A stretch of 64,000 nucleotides of DNA from Gilvimarinus polysaccharolyticus (lineage in GTDB: Bacteria; Pseudomonadota; Gammaproteobacteria; Pseudomonadales; Cellvibrionaceae), in the NCBI RefSeq assembly GCF_001187555.1, contig NZ_LFIJ01000001.1, forward strand, positions 1,385,497 to 1,449,496, in the 5' to 3' direction. The position numbers were made by a program, and so were the translations under genes. This document shows, piece by piece, positions 8,325 to 16,979 of this stretch. The notes beneath the pieces are model-generated. The model ran no database searches. It was not told the origin of the DNA and saw only the letters and a program-made list of their open reading frames with translations. How positions within the stretch are numbered: position 1 is the first letter of the stretch; the number at the start of each line of letters is the position of its first letter.

Positions 8325-9264
8325 CTACGCCAGCAACGCCTCACGCGTTATGACAAATACGCCGTGACCACCGCGCTCAAACTCTAACCACTGAAAATCA
8401 AGCTGTGGGTAAGCTTGCTCTAACGCTAAAGCGCTATTGCCTACCTCAACCACCAACACCCCGCCGTCGTTTAAATGATCTGGTGCCTCGGCCAGTAAGC
8501 GGCGGGTAAAATCCAAACCATCAGCACCCGAGCCTAAGCCAATTTCTGGCTCGGCGTGAAACTCGGGCGGCATTGCGGCTAGGTCATCGGCGTCTACATA
8601 GGGTGGGTTACTAACAATCAAATCGAAACAGCGCCCTGCCACCGAGGCAAATAAATCGCCTTTGGCACACGCCACTCTTGGCGCTAAGTCATGCTCTTTA
8701 ATATTGCTCTCGGCCACCGCCAAAGCATCGGCGCTAATGTCACTCAGGGTGACCTCCGCATCAGGAAACTGATAGGCACAAGCGATACCGATACAGCCGC
8801 TGCCAGTACATAAATCCAACACATACTCGGGCGCATCCGTCAGCCAAGGGGCAAAACCGGCCTCAATGAGCTCGGCAATGGGCGAGCGCGGCACCAGCAC
8901 GCGCTCATCGACGTTAAAATCTAAACCGCAAAAACGCGCCCGCCCGGTTAGATACGCCGCCGGCACAACGCTTTTCGACCCGTTGGCGCAGCAACTCTAA
9001 CACTCGGATTTTCTCATCGTCGGTTAAGCGCGCATCCAACACATGGGGGTTCTCAAACCCCAGCAAGTAAACGCCTGCCAGCACCAGCTGCGCCGCCTCA
9101 TCCCAAGCGTTATCAGTGCCGTGACCAAAAAATAGCCCCGCCTGATTAAAGCGACTAGCGCCATAGCGAATAAAGTCTCGAACAGTGACAAGCTCGGTGC
9201 GAGCTTGTGTTTCTATAGATTGCTGCACAGCGTAATTACTCGTAAAGGGTGACAAAGGCGCCAT
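8325..9264 (-). pseudogene. prmB: Ribosomal protein L3 glutamine methyltransferase, interrupted by a one-base frameshift
   Basis: Two overlapping frames together make one PrmB. The first (9264 to 8914) carries the N-terminal helical domain through LRQRVEKR and then runs into an unrelated tail. The second (8966 to 8325) continues with [14 protein letters not shown], the SAM pocket [14 protein letters not shown] and the catalytic NPPY. The frames join exactly at a single extra T (A on the plus strand, near 8967), because [10 protein letters not shown] is the conserved PrmB linker. PrmB methylates a glutamine of ribosomal protein L3. The 213-residue C-terminal part could still be made from the GTG at 8966, but the substrate-binding N-terminus would be lost. 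Mutation or assembly error are the simplest explanations. Confidence 0.85.
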
Positions 9265-9416
9265 TGTACCGGCAATTAAAGCCAGAGGAAGCCTTTACCG
9301 ACCGCAGAGTTTGGCGTAATGTTGCCGCCTTTTCATAAAACATGAATACTGTGGCTTTATTGCCCCAGATTCACCCGGCTGGCGCCGAGCGTCCGTCTTA
9401 GACAGGATACCAACAG

Positions 9417-9956
9417 ATGCAGGAATATTTTGCCAAAATTATCGAGGGAATCGGCGAAGATTTAGAGCGCCCAGGACTGATAGACACCCCTAAGCGCGCC
9501 GCCAAAGCCTTCCAGTTTTTAACCAAAGGCTACCACCAATCTCTTGATGAAGTTGTTAATGGCGCGCTTTTTCCGTCCGACTCAAACGAGATGATTATGG
9601 TCAAAGACATCGAGCTCTACTCGATGTGCGAGCACCATATGCTGCCGTTTATTGGCAAAGCGCACGTTGCCTACATCCCCACCGGCAAAGTTGTGGGCTT
9701 ATCCAAAATTGCTCGGATTGTCGATATGTTTGCCCGTCGCCTGCAAATTCAAGAGCAATTAACAGTACAAATTGCCGAATCGATTGCCGAAATAACCGGT
9801 GCGTCGGGTGTTGGGGTGATTATCGAGGCGAAACACATGTGCATGATGATGCGCGGCGTTGAGAAACAAAACTCGAGCATGAAAACCTCGGCTATGCTCG
9901 GCACTTTTCGCAGCAATCAAGCAACTCGTACTGAGTTTTTATCGCTGCTGCGTTAG
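9417..9956 (+). CDS. folE: GTP cyclohydrolase I
   Basis: Opens the imidazole ring of GTP to give dihydroneopterin triphosphate, the first step of folate and, via QueD, queuosine synthesis. The 179-residue protein has the zinc ligands in [11 protein letters not shown] and [10 protein letters not shown], the [22 protein letters not shown] segment and the C-terminal TRTEFLSLL. Length and motifs are those of canonical zinc-dependent FolE. It is transcribed alone, divergent from prmB, and ends before a strong hairpin at 9968-10005. Confidence 0.97.
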   Translation: MQEYFAKIIEGIGEDLERPGLIDTPKRAAKAFQFLTKGYHQSLDEVVNGALFPSDSNEMIMVKDIELYSMCEHHMLPFIGKAHVAYIPTGKVVGLSKIARIVDMFARRLQIQEQLTVQIAESIAEITGASGVGVIIEAKHMCMMMRGVEKQNSSMKTSAMLGTFRSNQATRTEFLSLLR

Positions 9957-9967
9957 GCCTCTACGCA

Positions 9968-10005
9968 CTGTCCTCGCCATTGACCTCAAAACAATGGGAG
10001 GACAG
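9968..10005. terminator. Strong hairpin between folE and the convergent DUF4892 gene
   Basis: CTGTCCTC-G-CCATTG pairs with CAATGGGAGGACAG to give a 14-bp stem with one bulged G and a 9-base loop. It fills the gap between two convergent stop codons (9956 and 10016). No T run follows on either strand, so it may act as a bidirectional terminator or RNA-end stabiliser. Confidence 0.5.
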
Positions 10006-10015
10006 CCTACAGCGA

Positions 10016-10654
10016 CTAAGGAGCCGCTGTTAACACTTCCAGCTGAAGATAAACCCGCTTGTTGCCGCGCAACACGGCATAAATCGTGACGTAAACCCCA
10101 TTAGTACCAGGCAACATCACCTCATAGGCACCGTAATACTGGTACTGGTCCAAGCCGTACAACTGCAATATATTAAAGTGGTTATTGGCCCAATTATTAG
10201 ATTCTCCGCAGTCGCGCGATTCGCATACAAACAACTCACGCAACGGGTACTTTTGCAGCTGGCGAGCATAATGCAAAAAGCCATCACGAGCCGTGTGATT
10301 GTCAGGTAAACGAAAGGTTCTACGCTGTAAATCACCGCTTAAGCGCAGCTCATCGACACGCCATAAGCCGCGAATTTTACGGTAGGTGCCAAGCGCGACC
10401 AGATAATCGCGAATGTACTCGCTAGAATACGATTCAAGATTCGCACCGGTGAACCCATCAAGTTGCAGGCTTACACCCTCGCCTGCCACGCTTACAAGTG
10501 TCTCATCAGCCGGCGCACTGCCTTGCCCCGAACTCGCTGCCGTCACACTGACCGAGCGCTCACCTAAGGCCCAAGCCGGCGATACCAGCACCAATAAAAC
10601 GACTAGGAAGCAAACACTATTAGCCGCCGGACTTACCGCTCTAAAGAAAGTCAT
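10016..10654 (-). CDS. DUF4892 domain protein, exported
   Basis: A 212-residue protein with a clear signal peptide ending at about AWA-LG. The remainder matches the pattern of DUF4892 proteins found beside gpsA and sixA in pseudomonads: a REL-type strand with a disulfide-like CESRDCGESNNWANNHFN motif, then YGLDQYQYYGAYEV and a final strand pair. It is likely periplasmic or outer-membrane associated. Its start overlaps the end of the hydrolase gene by 14 bases, so the two are probably translated together. Function unknown. Confidence 0.75.
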   Translation of the reverse strand: MTFFRAVSPAANSVCFLVVLLVLVSPAWALGERSVSVTAASSGQGSAPADETLVSVAGEGVSLQLDGFTGANLESYSSEYIRDYLVALGTYRKIRGLWRVDELRLSGDLQRRTFRLPDNHTARDGFLHYARQLQKYPLRELFVCESRDCGESNNWANNHFNILQLYGLDQYQYYGAYEVMLPGTNGVYVTIYAVLRGNKRVYLQLEVLTAAP

Positions 10655-11486
10655 TAATGTAACTTGCCACCGTTTCAGCTTGTTCTTCCATATGCAAATG
10701 ATGGCCGCCGGCCAAACTAATCACTTCTAGTTGCGGATACTCCAGCGCAGCCTCTTTAAAGCCTGGGAAAATTTTCGGCATACCGGCATCGCCGAGCAAT
10801 ACTCTAGCTGGCGATGTAATTGCCGAGATAAAAGCGTGAATCTGACCGCGAGTTAACTTAAACGATGAAGGTGCCAATAAACGTTGATCGGTGCTCCAAC
10901 TGTAACCACCCGCAACCGGTGTTGTACCGCGCTCGGTAAGTGCTCGGGCAGCGGTCTCACTAAGCGGAAACATGCCTCGTGTACGCGCCTTAACCGCTGC
11001 GTCTAAATCGGCAAAAACACGTAAAGGCTTATCGGCTAACTCGCGATTCTTACGAATAGATTCGGCCAGTTGTTTGGGGGCATCTTCCGAGCTTACCGGC
11101 TCGGGAAACAATCCCTCTATCAACACCATTTTTTCGATTCGCTCAGGAAAAGCCCCGGCTAATAATGCCGATATAATGGCACCACGAGAATGCCCCAACA
11201 AACTAAAACGCTGCCAACCCAAAGCATCCGCGATGGCCAATACGTCGGCCACGTCATCCCAAATATTGTAAGGCGCGCTGCCTGGGCGGTGATCGCTCTG
11301 ACCATGACCGGCCATATCTAGGGCGATGATATTTAAACCCTTTAATTGTGCGGCGAGACGGGTAAAGCTGGCGCAGTTATCGAGCCAACCGTGCAGCGCT
11401 AACACTGGACGCCCCGTCTCATCGCCCCATTGCTCGGCCTTGTAGTTCAGGCCCGCAATTTCAAACTGTTGCTGTTTGGGGGTCAT
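10641..11486 (-). CDS. Alpha/beta-fold hydrolase
   Basis: About 281 residues with the alpha/beta hydrolase order: oxyanion strand LALHGWLDNCASF, LDMAGHGQSD, nucleophile elbow LLGHSRGA with Ser near residue 100, a late Asp (LLGDAG) and the catalytic His in LAGGHHLHME. The ATG at 11486 has GGAG five bases upstream and is preferred to the GTG two codons earlier. Members of this group are esterases or lactonases; no substrate can be assigned. It belongs to the gpsA-DUF4389-sixA-hydrolase-DUF4892 run, all on the minus strand. Confidence 0.85.
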   Translation of the reverse strand: MTPKQQQFEIAGLNYKAEQWGDETGRPVLALHGWLDNCASFTRLAAQLKGLNIIALDMAGHGQSDHRPGSAPYNIWDDVADVLAIADALGWQRFSLLGHSRGAIISALLAGAFPERIEKMVLIEGLFPEPVSSEDAPKQLAESIRKNRELADKPLRVFADLDAAVKARTRGMFPLSETAARALTERGTTPVAGGYSWSTDQRLLAPSSFKLTRGQIHAFISAITSPARVLLGDAGMPKIFPGFKEAALEYPQLEVISLAGGHHLHMEEQAETVASYINDFL

Positions 11487-11580
11487 ACACACTCCAAAGG
11501 TAGGCGGTGAAAATAATCATTAGCTAAATAACAATAAAAAACTAAGTACGCTTAAAACAAGCGATTACAGTGGGTTACAT

Positions 11581-12039
11581 TTACGGATGCAGCAACCACT
11601 GCAAACGCCCCATATCGGCGGCGACAACATCCAGCTCGACCGCCGCCAATGATGCTGTCCTCATATCGTGAGCGGCGCTCGAGCCACATAGCGTATCTAA
11701 TAATGTAGATGCTAGCGGCTGATGACTGACCAGCAACACTGATTCAAGCCCAGACTCATACAAAGCATCAATAAGATGGCCAACACGAGCCTCAGGCACA
11801 ATCAAATCGCTTACTCGCTCGCATTGAGCGGACAAGCCCAGCACATCAAGGGCAATCTCCGCGCTCTGGCGGGCGCGCACATAAGGGCTAACCCAAACAT
11901 CCGTGACCGCAGACATTGCATCCCGCTTGCGAGTTAAAATATTACGCACATCTTCACGCCCAGAGGCCACTAATGCACGGCTGGCATCATTCGCTAAAAA
12001 AGGCTCGGCGCGACCGTGGCGCAATAAAAATAAACGCAC
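11581..12039 (-). CDS. sixA: Phosphohistidine phosphatase SixA
   Basis: A 152-residue histidine-phosphatase-superfamily protein with the RHG triad at residues 7-9 (LLRHGRAE), the second Arg in WVSPYVRARQSAE and the second His in LVSHQPLAS. SixA removes phosphate from histidine residues of phosphorelay or PTS proteins. The GTG start at 12039 is supported by a near-perfect AAGGAGG eight bases upstream. It lies between the DUF4389 gene and the hydrolase gene. The hybrid kinase BarA elsewhere in this window has an Hpt domain and would be a conceivable target, but that is speculation. Confidence 0.9.
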   Translation of the reverse strand: MRLFLLRHGRAEPFLANDASRALVASGREDVRNILTRKRDAMSAVTDVWVSPYVRARQSAEIALDVLGLSAQCERVSDLIVPEARVGHLIDALYESGLESVLLVSHQPLASTLLDTLCGSSAAHDMRTASLAAVELDVVAADMGRLQWLLHP

Positions 12040-12094
12040 AAGTTAATCCTCCTTAAATACAGAGCTTATCCTTAATATCATCCTAACTGAATGC

Positions 12095-12514
12095 TTACTC
12101 TGACTTGGGTTTATCGTCATCGCCGCTAGCTACATCGACAACTTCAGGCTCAATAACTTCAACTTCTGGCGCGCTCGCTTCGGCCGCCGGAGCCGGTGCG
12201 GCATCGGCCTCGGGCTCTACAACTTCGACTACTGGCGCAGGCGTAGGCCAATCGGCAAAAGGAAACGGCTTGTCATCGCTGTTGTAGGTTAAAAACTGTA
12301 GGGTTTGAGCAATAAACTGCGTAAGCGAGTCACCCAGCTGACGCAACTTAGTGTTGTCGTTGCCGGTAATTAAGGCAAACAAAAACTGCACTAATACCAA
12401 CACCCCAACCACAAAACTGGCCACATATAAAATAAACGCAAACAAAATGATAAACACCAACCGAATCCAATGATCGGGCGAGGTGATATTAGACTTTATC
12501 TTTTCGTTATCCAT
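12095..12514 (-). CDS. DUF4389 domain membrane protein
   Basis: A 139-residue inner-membrane protein. One long hydrophobic stretch (about residues 17-48, FIILFAFILYVASFVVGVLVLVQ in two parts) is followed by a conserved LGDSLTQFIAQTLQFLTYNSDDKPFPFADWP segment that marks DUF4389. The last 45 residues are low-complexity Ala, Pro, Glu and Val, and very acidic. Its position next to gpsA and sixA is conserved in pseudomonads. Function unknown. Confidence 0.8.
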   Translation of the reverse strand: MDNEKIKSNITSPDHWIRLVFIILFAFILYVASFVVGVLVLVQFLFALITGNDNTKLRQLGDSLTQFIAQTLQFLTYNSDDKPFPFADWPTPAPVVEVVEPEADAAPAPAAEASAPEVEVIEPEVVDVASGDDDKPKSE

Positions 12515-12695
12515 AAAAATCCCTTAGTTCATACTAGCTTAACTGAAAGTGTACTGATCGCTCAGTGTATCATTATGCCGCTCAAGTACCATTGCGCGAA
12601 TAAAGCGCCACGATAATCGAGCCACATATTTACACCAAACAAACAGCTGTGATTAAAAAGTGTACAGGCGGTACAACTACCCGGCTTAAGTTCGA

Positions 12696-13733
12696 TTACA
12701 GCTTACTGGAAAATCCGGCCCCACCATTGTATTCAACATCGTTACTTTGCTCTCCCAGCATCAGCTCGCGCACCACATCGGCTACCGCACGACGCTCAAA
12801 CAAAATACTGTAAAGCCCGCTAACCAGCGGCATATAAACACCCAACTCGTCGGCTTTTTGTTTGACTTGCTGCAAGGTATTAACGCCTTCGGCCACTTGC
12901 CCCAGGCCCGACACTACCGCATCCAGCGGCTCACCTTGACCTAACTGAAACCCCACACGGTAGTTACGGCTCAGATCAGAGGTACAGGTCAAAATCAAAT
13001 CGCCAACCCCGGCCAAGCCCAAAAAAGTCATTGGATTAGCACCCATCTCACCGGCAAAACGGCCCATCTCGGCTAGGCTTCGGGTCAATAACATAGCTTG
13101 GGCGTTTTTGCCCGCCCCCATCGCCGCAGCCATACCGCAAACAATCGCATAAATGTTTTTAAGGGCACCGCCCAATTCAACGCCACCTCTATCGGTATTG
13201 GCATACACTCTAAAAGTCTCCGAGCGCAATATCTGCTGTACCGCTTGGCAAACGCGCGGACTTTCGCTCGCGATCACGCTGCCGGTATGTTGCATCGCAA
13301 CAATCTCTTTGGCGAAGTTCGGCCCACTCAGTACGCCTATGTCGTGATTAGGCAGCTCTTGTAGCAAAATATCGCTCATTAGCGTAAAGCCTTCGGGCTC
13401 GATACCTTTAGCGGTACTCACCACTATCGCGTCATCTTTTAAGTATGGCCGCAACTTTCGCGATACGGCCCGAAACGAATGACTGGGAATTGACACAAAC
13501 ACCAAATCGGTATCAGCCACCGCGCGCTCCAAATCGGCTGTAACCTCCAATCCATCGGTCAAACGAACACCAGGCAGATAACGCTCATTTTCGCGCACAT
13601 TCTGACAATGTTCGGCATTCGCTTGATCGCGCATCCACAAAAAAGTCTTGTGGCCATTGGTTGCCACTATATTCGCAATCGCCGTGCCGAAGCTTCCACC
13701 GCCCAACACTGCGACCTTTTGTTTGTTACCCAT
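12696..13733 (-). CDS. gpsA: Glycerol-3-phosphate dehydrogenase (NAD(P)+)
   Basis: Reduces dihydroxyacetone phosphate to sn-glycerol-3-phosphate, the backbone for phospholipids. The 345-residue protein opens with the Rossmann motif [12 protein letters not shown]. It has [10 protein letters not shown], the catalytic Lys in [14 protein letters not shown] and the [20 protein letters not shown] signature. It starts at ATG 13733. It heads a run of minus-strand genes with gaps of roughly 55-180 bases, so it may have its own transcript. The long gene-free stretch upstream would hold its promoter. Confidence 0.97.
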   Translation of the reverse strand: MGNKQKVAVLGGGSFGTAIANIVATNGHKTFLWMRDQANAEHCQNVRENERYLPGVRLTDGLEVTADLERAVADTDLVFVSIPSHSFRAVSRKLRPYLKDDAIVVSTAKGIEPEGFTLMSDILLQELPNHDIGVLSGPNFAKEIVAMQHTGSVIASESPRVCQAVQQILRSETFRVYANTDRGGVELGGALKNIYAIVCGMAAAMGAGKNAQAMLLTRSLAEMGRFAGEMGANPMTFLGLAGVGDLILTCTSDLSRNYRVGFQLGQGEPLDAVVSGLGQVAEGVNTLQQVKQKADELGVYMPLVSGLYSILFERRAVADVVRELMLGEQSNDVEYNGGAGFSSKL

Positions 13734-14298
13734 GAGCTGTAAACCCCTTCACCTGCACAGCCAAACCATTGGTCTGGCTGTGCATATTTAAAATACTTAT
13801 TTAGCCGTTACTGCTATATAACCACAAATGTAGCCACTAACGACCACGGCAAAAACCAGCAAACTCGTTAAACCGTAACCATTGTGTGCAATTTATCAGC
13901 GCTAAAATTTTTTCCACACTTTCTGTGGATAACTTGGTGGATTGTTTTTGTGAAGAGCACCCTAAACCCCGTATTTACTGGCCAGAGCACAAATTGAACA
14001 CTTTTTAACCTTTATAATTAATCCCTTTAAAATCAACACCTTACAACCTTAAGTAAGTGCTTTTTGAGGTTTTAATGGCATTTTTAAGCGACTCAAAGCG
14101 ATACTCGCGATAAATGTGCATAAAAAGTTAGTGACCATTAACCGTATACTTGGCGAAAACTCAAAACTTTAAAAAATCCAGTATAACTTCACTAAAAAAT
14201 CAGGATAATTTAACCGCCGAGTAAGCCCCTCAAAACACGCCATTCAAAAACATAATTTAATCTAAGCTACACACGGCTTTAATCATTAGCTTGCGTGG
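13734..14298. other. Gene-free, AT-rich stretch with two DnaA-box-like sites
   Basis: No open frame of useful length is seen in 565 bases. The sequence is distinctly AT-rich (for example around 13900-14200). It holds two sites matching TGTGNATAA, at 13924-13932 (TGTGGATAA, the strongest DnaA box) and 14115-14123 (TGTGCATAA). The right end of the stretch is the 3' side of the flavin-reductase gene, and the left end should include the gpsA promoter. No hairpin terminator was identified. Confidence 0.6.
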
Positions 14299-14799
14299 CT
14301 AGATTTCACTGATCCGCTGATAACCACCACTGTGGTACAACAACGGGTCAGAATCCTGCTCGCTGACTAACACGTCATTGATTTTGGCAATCACGATATG
14401 GTGGGTTCCGTAACTCACCACTTTATCTGTCTGGCAAAAAAACACCGCCTCCGAATCTGTCAGGTAAGGAACCGCATCTGGCCCTTCTAGCCAGCTCCCC
14501 ACACTAAAGCGATCGTGGACTGGCTCAAAGCCTGCACACACATTAGAGACTTGCTGTTGATGATGGCTGAGTACATTGACAGCAAAATTACACCCCAACA
14601 GCTCCAAGTGGCCTTGTAGTGATATCTGCTTATTTATACACACCAACAGCGATGGTGGGTTATCTGACACCGATGTTACCGACGATACGGTCATCGCAAA
14701 GCGTTGCTCATGGTCAATCCGTGTCGATAGAACACTGACTCCAGAGGCTAAACGTCTCATCCCCTGCTTCATGGCTAGGGCCACGTTAGTATTATGCAT
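14299..14799 (-). CDS. Flavin reductase-like domain protein
   Basis: A 166-residue protein of the HpaC/NtaB FMN-binding split-barrel family: GMRRLASGVSVLST, the AMTVSSVTSVSDNPPSLLVCIN core, NFAVNVLSHHQQQVS, and a late THHIVIAKINDVLV strand. Such enzymes reduce free FMN or FAD with NAD(P)H for a partner monooxygenase, or act as stand-alone flavin-binding proteins. No monooxygenase gene is adjacent, so the partner is unknown. It is bordered by gene-free DNA on both sides. Confidence 0.85.
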   Translation of the reverse strand: MHNTNVALAMKQGMRRLASGVSVLSTRIDHEQRFAMTVSSVTSVSDNPPSLLVCINKQISLQGHLELLGCNFAVNVLSHHQQQVSNVCAGFEPVHDRFSVGSWLEGPDAVPYLTDSEAVFFCQTDKVVSYGTHHIVIAKINDVLVSEQDSDPLLYHSGGYQRISEI

Positions 14800-15007
14800 A
14801 GAACCTCCACATTCTTAAGATCGCTATTTTGACCATCCACGCCTAGAGACACAAGCGTACACCCACCTTCTTTGCTCTCAAATATCGTCAATGACGAGCT
14901 TTTAGCCAATTTGGCTGCACCGCAAGCAAATTGGCTAGCGCGCAAACAGCCGCCATCATACACAAGCTAACTCTTTGGTTTTTTTTACAAATTGATCAGT
15001 TTTTTCG

Positions 15008-15036
15008 TTGACGACACGGTAATGCGTGGGTATTAT
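15008..15036 (+). promoter_or_regulatory. Sigma-70 promoter of the tRNA-Pro/Arg/His cluster
   Basis: TTGACG (15008-15013) and TATTAT (15031-15036) are separated by exactly 17 bases and followed by a GCGC discriminator. Strong promoters with GC-rich discriminators are typical of stable-RNA genes under stringent control. The same layout precedes tRNA-Asn at 21046. Confidence 0.75.
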
Positions 15037-15081
15037 GCGCACCTCTTGAATCGCGACAGCAACATGAACGCAGCAAGACAT

Positions 15082-15158
15082 CGGAGTGTAGCGCAGCCTG
15101 GTAGCGCGTCTGCTTTGGGAGCAGAATGTCGGGGGTTCGAATCCCTCCACTCCGACCA
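15082..15158 (+). tRNA. tRNA-Pro (anticodon TGG)
   Basis: A 77-base tRNA with acceptor arms CGGAGTG and CACTCCG, the D-arm segment AGCGCAGCCTGGTAGCGC, anticodon loop CTTTGGGA and T-loop GGTTCGAATCC. The terminal CCA is encoded. It is first in a Pro-Arg-His cluster that resembles the E. coli argX-hisR-leuT-proM group without tRNA-Leu. Confidence 0.97.
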
Positions 15159-15193
15159 TTTTACCGAGCCACCCGGCTCAATGCTCCAGCCAT

Positions 15194-15270
15194 GCGCCCG
15201 TAGCTCAGCTGGATAGAGCATCCGCCTTCTAAGCGGATGGTCGCAGGTTCGAGTCCTGCCGGGCGCGCCA
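15194..15270 (+). tRNA. tRNA-Arg (anticodon TCT)
   Basis: A 77-base tRNA with acceptor arms GCGCCCG and CGGGCGC, anticodon loop CTTCTAA giving TCT for AGA and AGG codons, T-loop GGTTCGAGTCC and encoded CCA. It lies 35 bases after tRNA-Pro, probably in the same transcript. Confidence 0.97.
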
Positions 15271-15410
15271 TACCTTGCCTACTTAAATCTAGCTTGGTTA
15301 GGCAAAGCGCTGATCCGCACCGCTCTTACCTTTAGAGCAACGGTTAAAAGCAACTGTTAAAATCAAAAAAACAGGCGCTTGAGTTAGTAACAGGCAATGC
15401 CTGACACAAT

Positions 15411-15487
15411 GGTGGCTGTAGCTCAGTCGGTAGAGCCCTGGATTGTGATTCCAGTGGTCGCGGGTTCGATCCCCGTCAGCCACCCCA
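15411..15487 (+). tRNA. tRNA-His (anticodon GTG)
   Basis: Acceptor arms GTGGCTG and CAGCCAC, anticodon loop TTGTGAT, T-loop GGTTCGATCCC and encoded CCA. The extra 5' G at 15411 opposite the discriminator C at 15484 is the G-1 that identifies tRNA-His. It closes the Pro-Arg-His cluster. Confidence 0.97.
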
Positions 15488-15755
15488 CTTCTTCCCCCTC
15501 TCCAATTTTTCATCAATTAATCTAAGTACTCTTTATTGTTCTATACTTAATATGCTTAGGCTTAATATAGCCTACACCTCTACCCTTTAAGTCTGTGCCC
15601 TATACTCGTAACAAAGCTTGCCTAAGCCGCTAAAAAAATCTTAATTTTAACGTTTAGTACCTTGGCCTAACGCCTCGGCTATGTGAGAATACCGCCCCTT
15701 TCTTTATGCACCGCAGCGCGCTTTTATCGCGCCGCCAACTAAGGTACTGCTCTCC

Positions 15756-16607
15756 ATGTCTGCACTGCTTCTCGATGGCAAAGCCCTTGCGGCAAAAACC
15801 GAACAAGAACTGTCGGCTCGCATCAGCGATCTTAAATCCGGTGGCAAGGGTCAAACCCCTATTTTGGCCACTATTTTAGTGGGCGACGATCCAGCATCGG
15901 CAACTTATGTCCGCATGAAAGGCAATGCTTGCGAGCGTATCGGTATGGAGTCGGTCAAAGTCGAAATGGCTATCGATACCACCACCGAACAACTGCTGGC
16001 TAAAATCGATGAGCTAAACAACAACCCTAACGTGCATGGCATTTTGCTGCAGCATCCGGTACCCGAGCAAATTGACGAGCGCGCCTGCTTTGATGCTATC
16101 GCCCTTCAAAAAGATGTCGATGGCGTAACTTGCCTAGGCTTTGGCCGCATGAGCATGGGCGAAGAAGCATACGGCTGCGCCACGCCTAAAGGTATTATGC
16201 GTTTACTTGAAGCTTACGATATCGAGCTTGCCGGAAAACACGCCGTTGTGGTTGGACGCAGCCCAATTTTAGGAAAACCGATGGCCATGATGCTGTTGGG
16301 CGCTAACGCCACCGTCACCATTTGCCATTCACGCACCAAAAACTTGGCGGATCATGTTCGTCAGGCCGATATTATCGTGGGGGCCGTGGGCCGCCCAGAG
16401 TTTATCAAAGCCGAGTGGATTAAAGATGGCGCCGTGGTGATCGATGCCGGTTACCACCCAGGTGGTGTTGGCGACATTGAGCTGGGCCCATTGGTTGATC
16501 GCGTTAGCGCTTACACCCCAGTACCCGGCGGCGTTGGCCCTATGACCATTAACACCCTTATTTACCAAACGGTAGACTCGGGTGAAAAAGCTATTGCAGG
16601 AAAATAA
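15756..16607 (+). CDS. folD: Methylenetetrahydrofolate dehydrogenase / methenyltetrahydrofolate cyclohydrolase
   Basis: Bifunctional one-carbon enzyme that interconverts 5,10-methylene- and 10-formyl-tetrahydrofolate with NADP. The 283-residue protein has the catalytic region [20 protein letters not shown], the signature [23 protein letters not shown], the nucleotide-binding [14 protein letters not shown] and the C-terminal [11 protein letters not shown]. It starts at ATG 15756 downstream of the tRNA cluster. Confidence 0.98.
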   Translation: MSALLLDGKALAAKTEQELSARISDLKSGGKGQTPILATILVGDDPASATYVRMKGNACERIGMESVKVEMAIDTTTEQLLAKIDELNNNPNVHGILLQHPVPEQIDERACFDAIALQKDVDGVTCLGFGRMSMGEEAYGCATPKGIMRLLEAYDIELAGKHAVVVGRSPILGKPMAMMLLGANATVTICHSRTKNLADHVRQADIIVGAVGRPEFIKAEWIKDGAVVIDAGYHPGGVGDIELGPLVDRVSAYTPVPGGVGPMTINTLIYQTVDSGEKAIAGK

Positions 16608-16974
16608 AAAATTGCGTCTAACACAAGTCCCTAAAACAAGCTTTATTGCTTGTACTGTATGGTTTTCAAGCGTGCTAATGACTATTAGCACGCCCAGCTT
16701 GGCCGGATCCACAAACAACTACACCTTCGCCTGTCAGCTTGAAGGCAGCACACGCCTAGTCGAGGTGGTGTATCTGCTGCCCGACCAAAAAGTCCCTTGC
16801 GAAGTGCGCTACCAAAAAGATGATGAAGAGATAAAAGTATTGTGGCGCGCCGACAACCAAGAAGGGTTTTGTGAAAGTCACGCACAACAGCTAATAAAGG
16901 AACAGCGCGACTGGGGCTTTGATTGCGATAGCGATGACCCTGTACCCCGCTCGACTGCCTCTAATCTTTATTAA
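16582..16974 (+). CDS. Small exported cysteine-containing protein of unknown function
   Basis: A predicted secreted protein of about 100 mature residues after a signal peptide ending near PSLAG. Four cysteines are spaced FACQLEG, VPCEVRY, GFCESH and FDCDSD, and a VLWRADN strand lies between pairs. This resembles, loosely, the layout of the DUF3019 protein at 3867-4322. The open frame starts at GTG 16582 inside folD. A TTG at 16612 with AGGA nine bases upstream gives a more usual signal peptide and may be the real start. It lies between folD and truC. I do not recognise a named family. Confidence 0.65.
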   Translation: MKKLLQENKKLRLTQVPKTSFIACTVWFSSVLMTISTPSLAGSTNNYTFACQLEGSTRLVEVVYLLPDQKVPCEVRYQKDDEEIKVLWRADNQEGFCESHAQQLIKEQRDWGFDCDSDDPVPRSTASNLY

Positions 16975-16979
16975 GTGAC

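Noticed and set aside
8914..9264. Separate small protein from the N-terminal part of prmB
   Set aside because: Its tail after LRQRVEKR is out-of-frame PrmB sequence; it is one half of the frameshifted gene.
12105..12287. Ala/Ser/Gly-rich 60-residue frame
   Set aside because: It is the antisense of the low-complexity tail of the DUF4389 gene.
13924..14123. Replication origin suggested by two DnaA boxes
   Set aside because: Only two boxes, no dnaA, dnaN, gyrB, rpmH, mnmG or parAB nearby and no tandem AT-rich 13-mers; not an origin by this evidence.
14956..15516. Several short frames over the tRNA-Pro/Arg/His cluster
   Set aside because: They translate tRNA genes and their promoter region.
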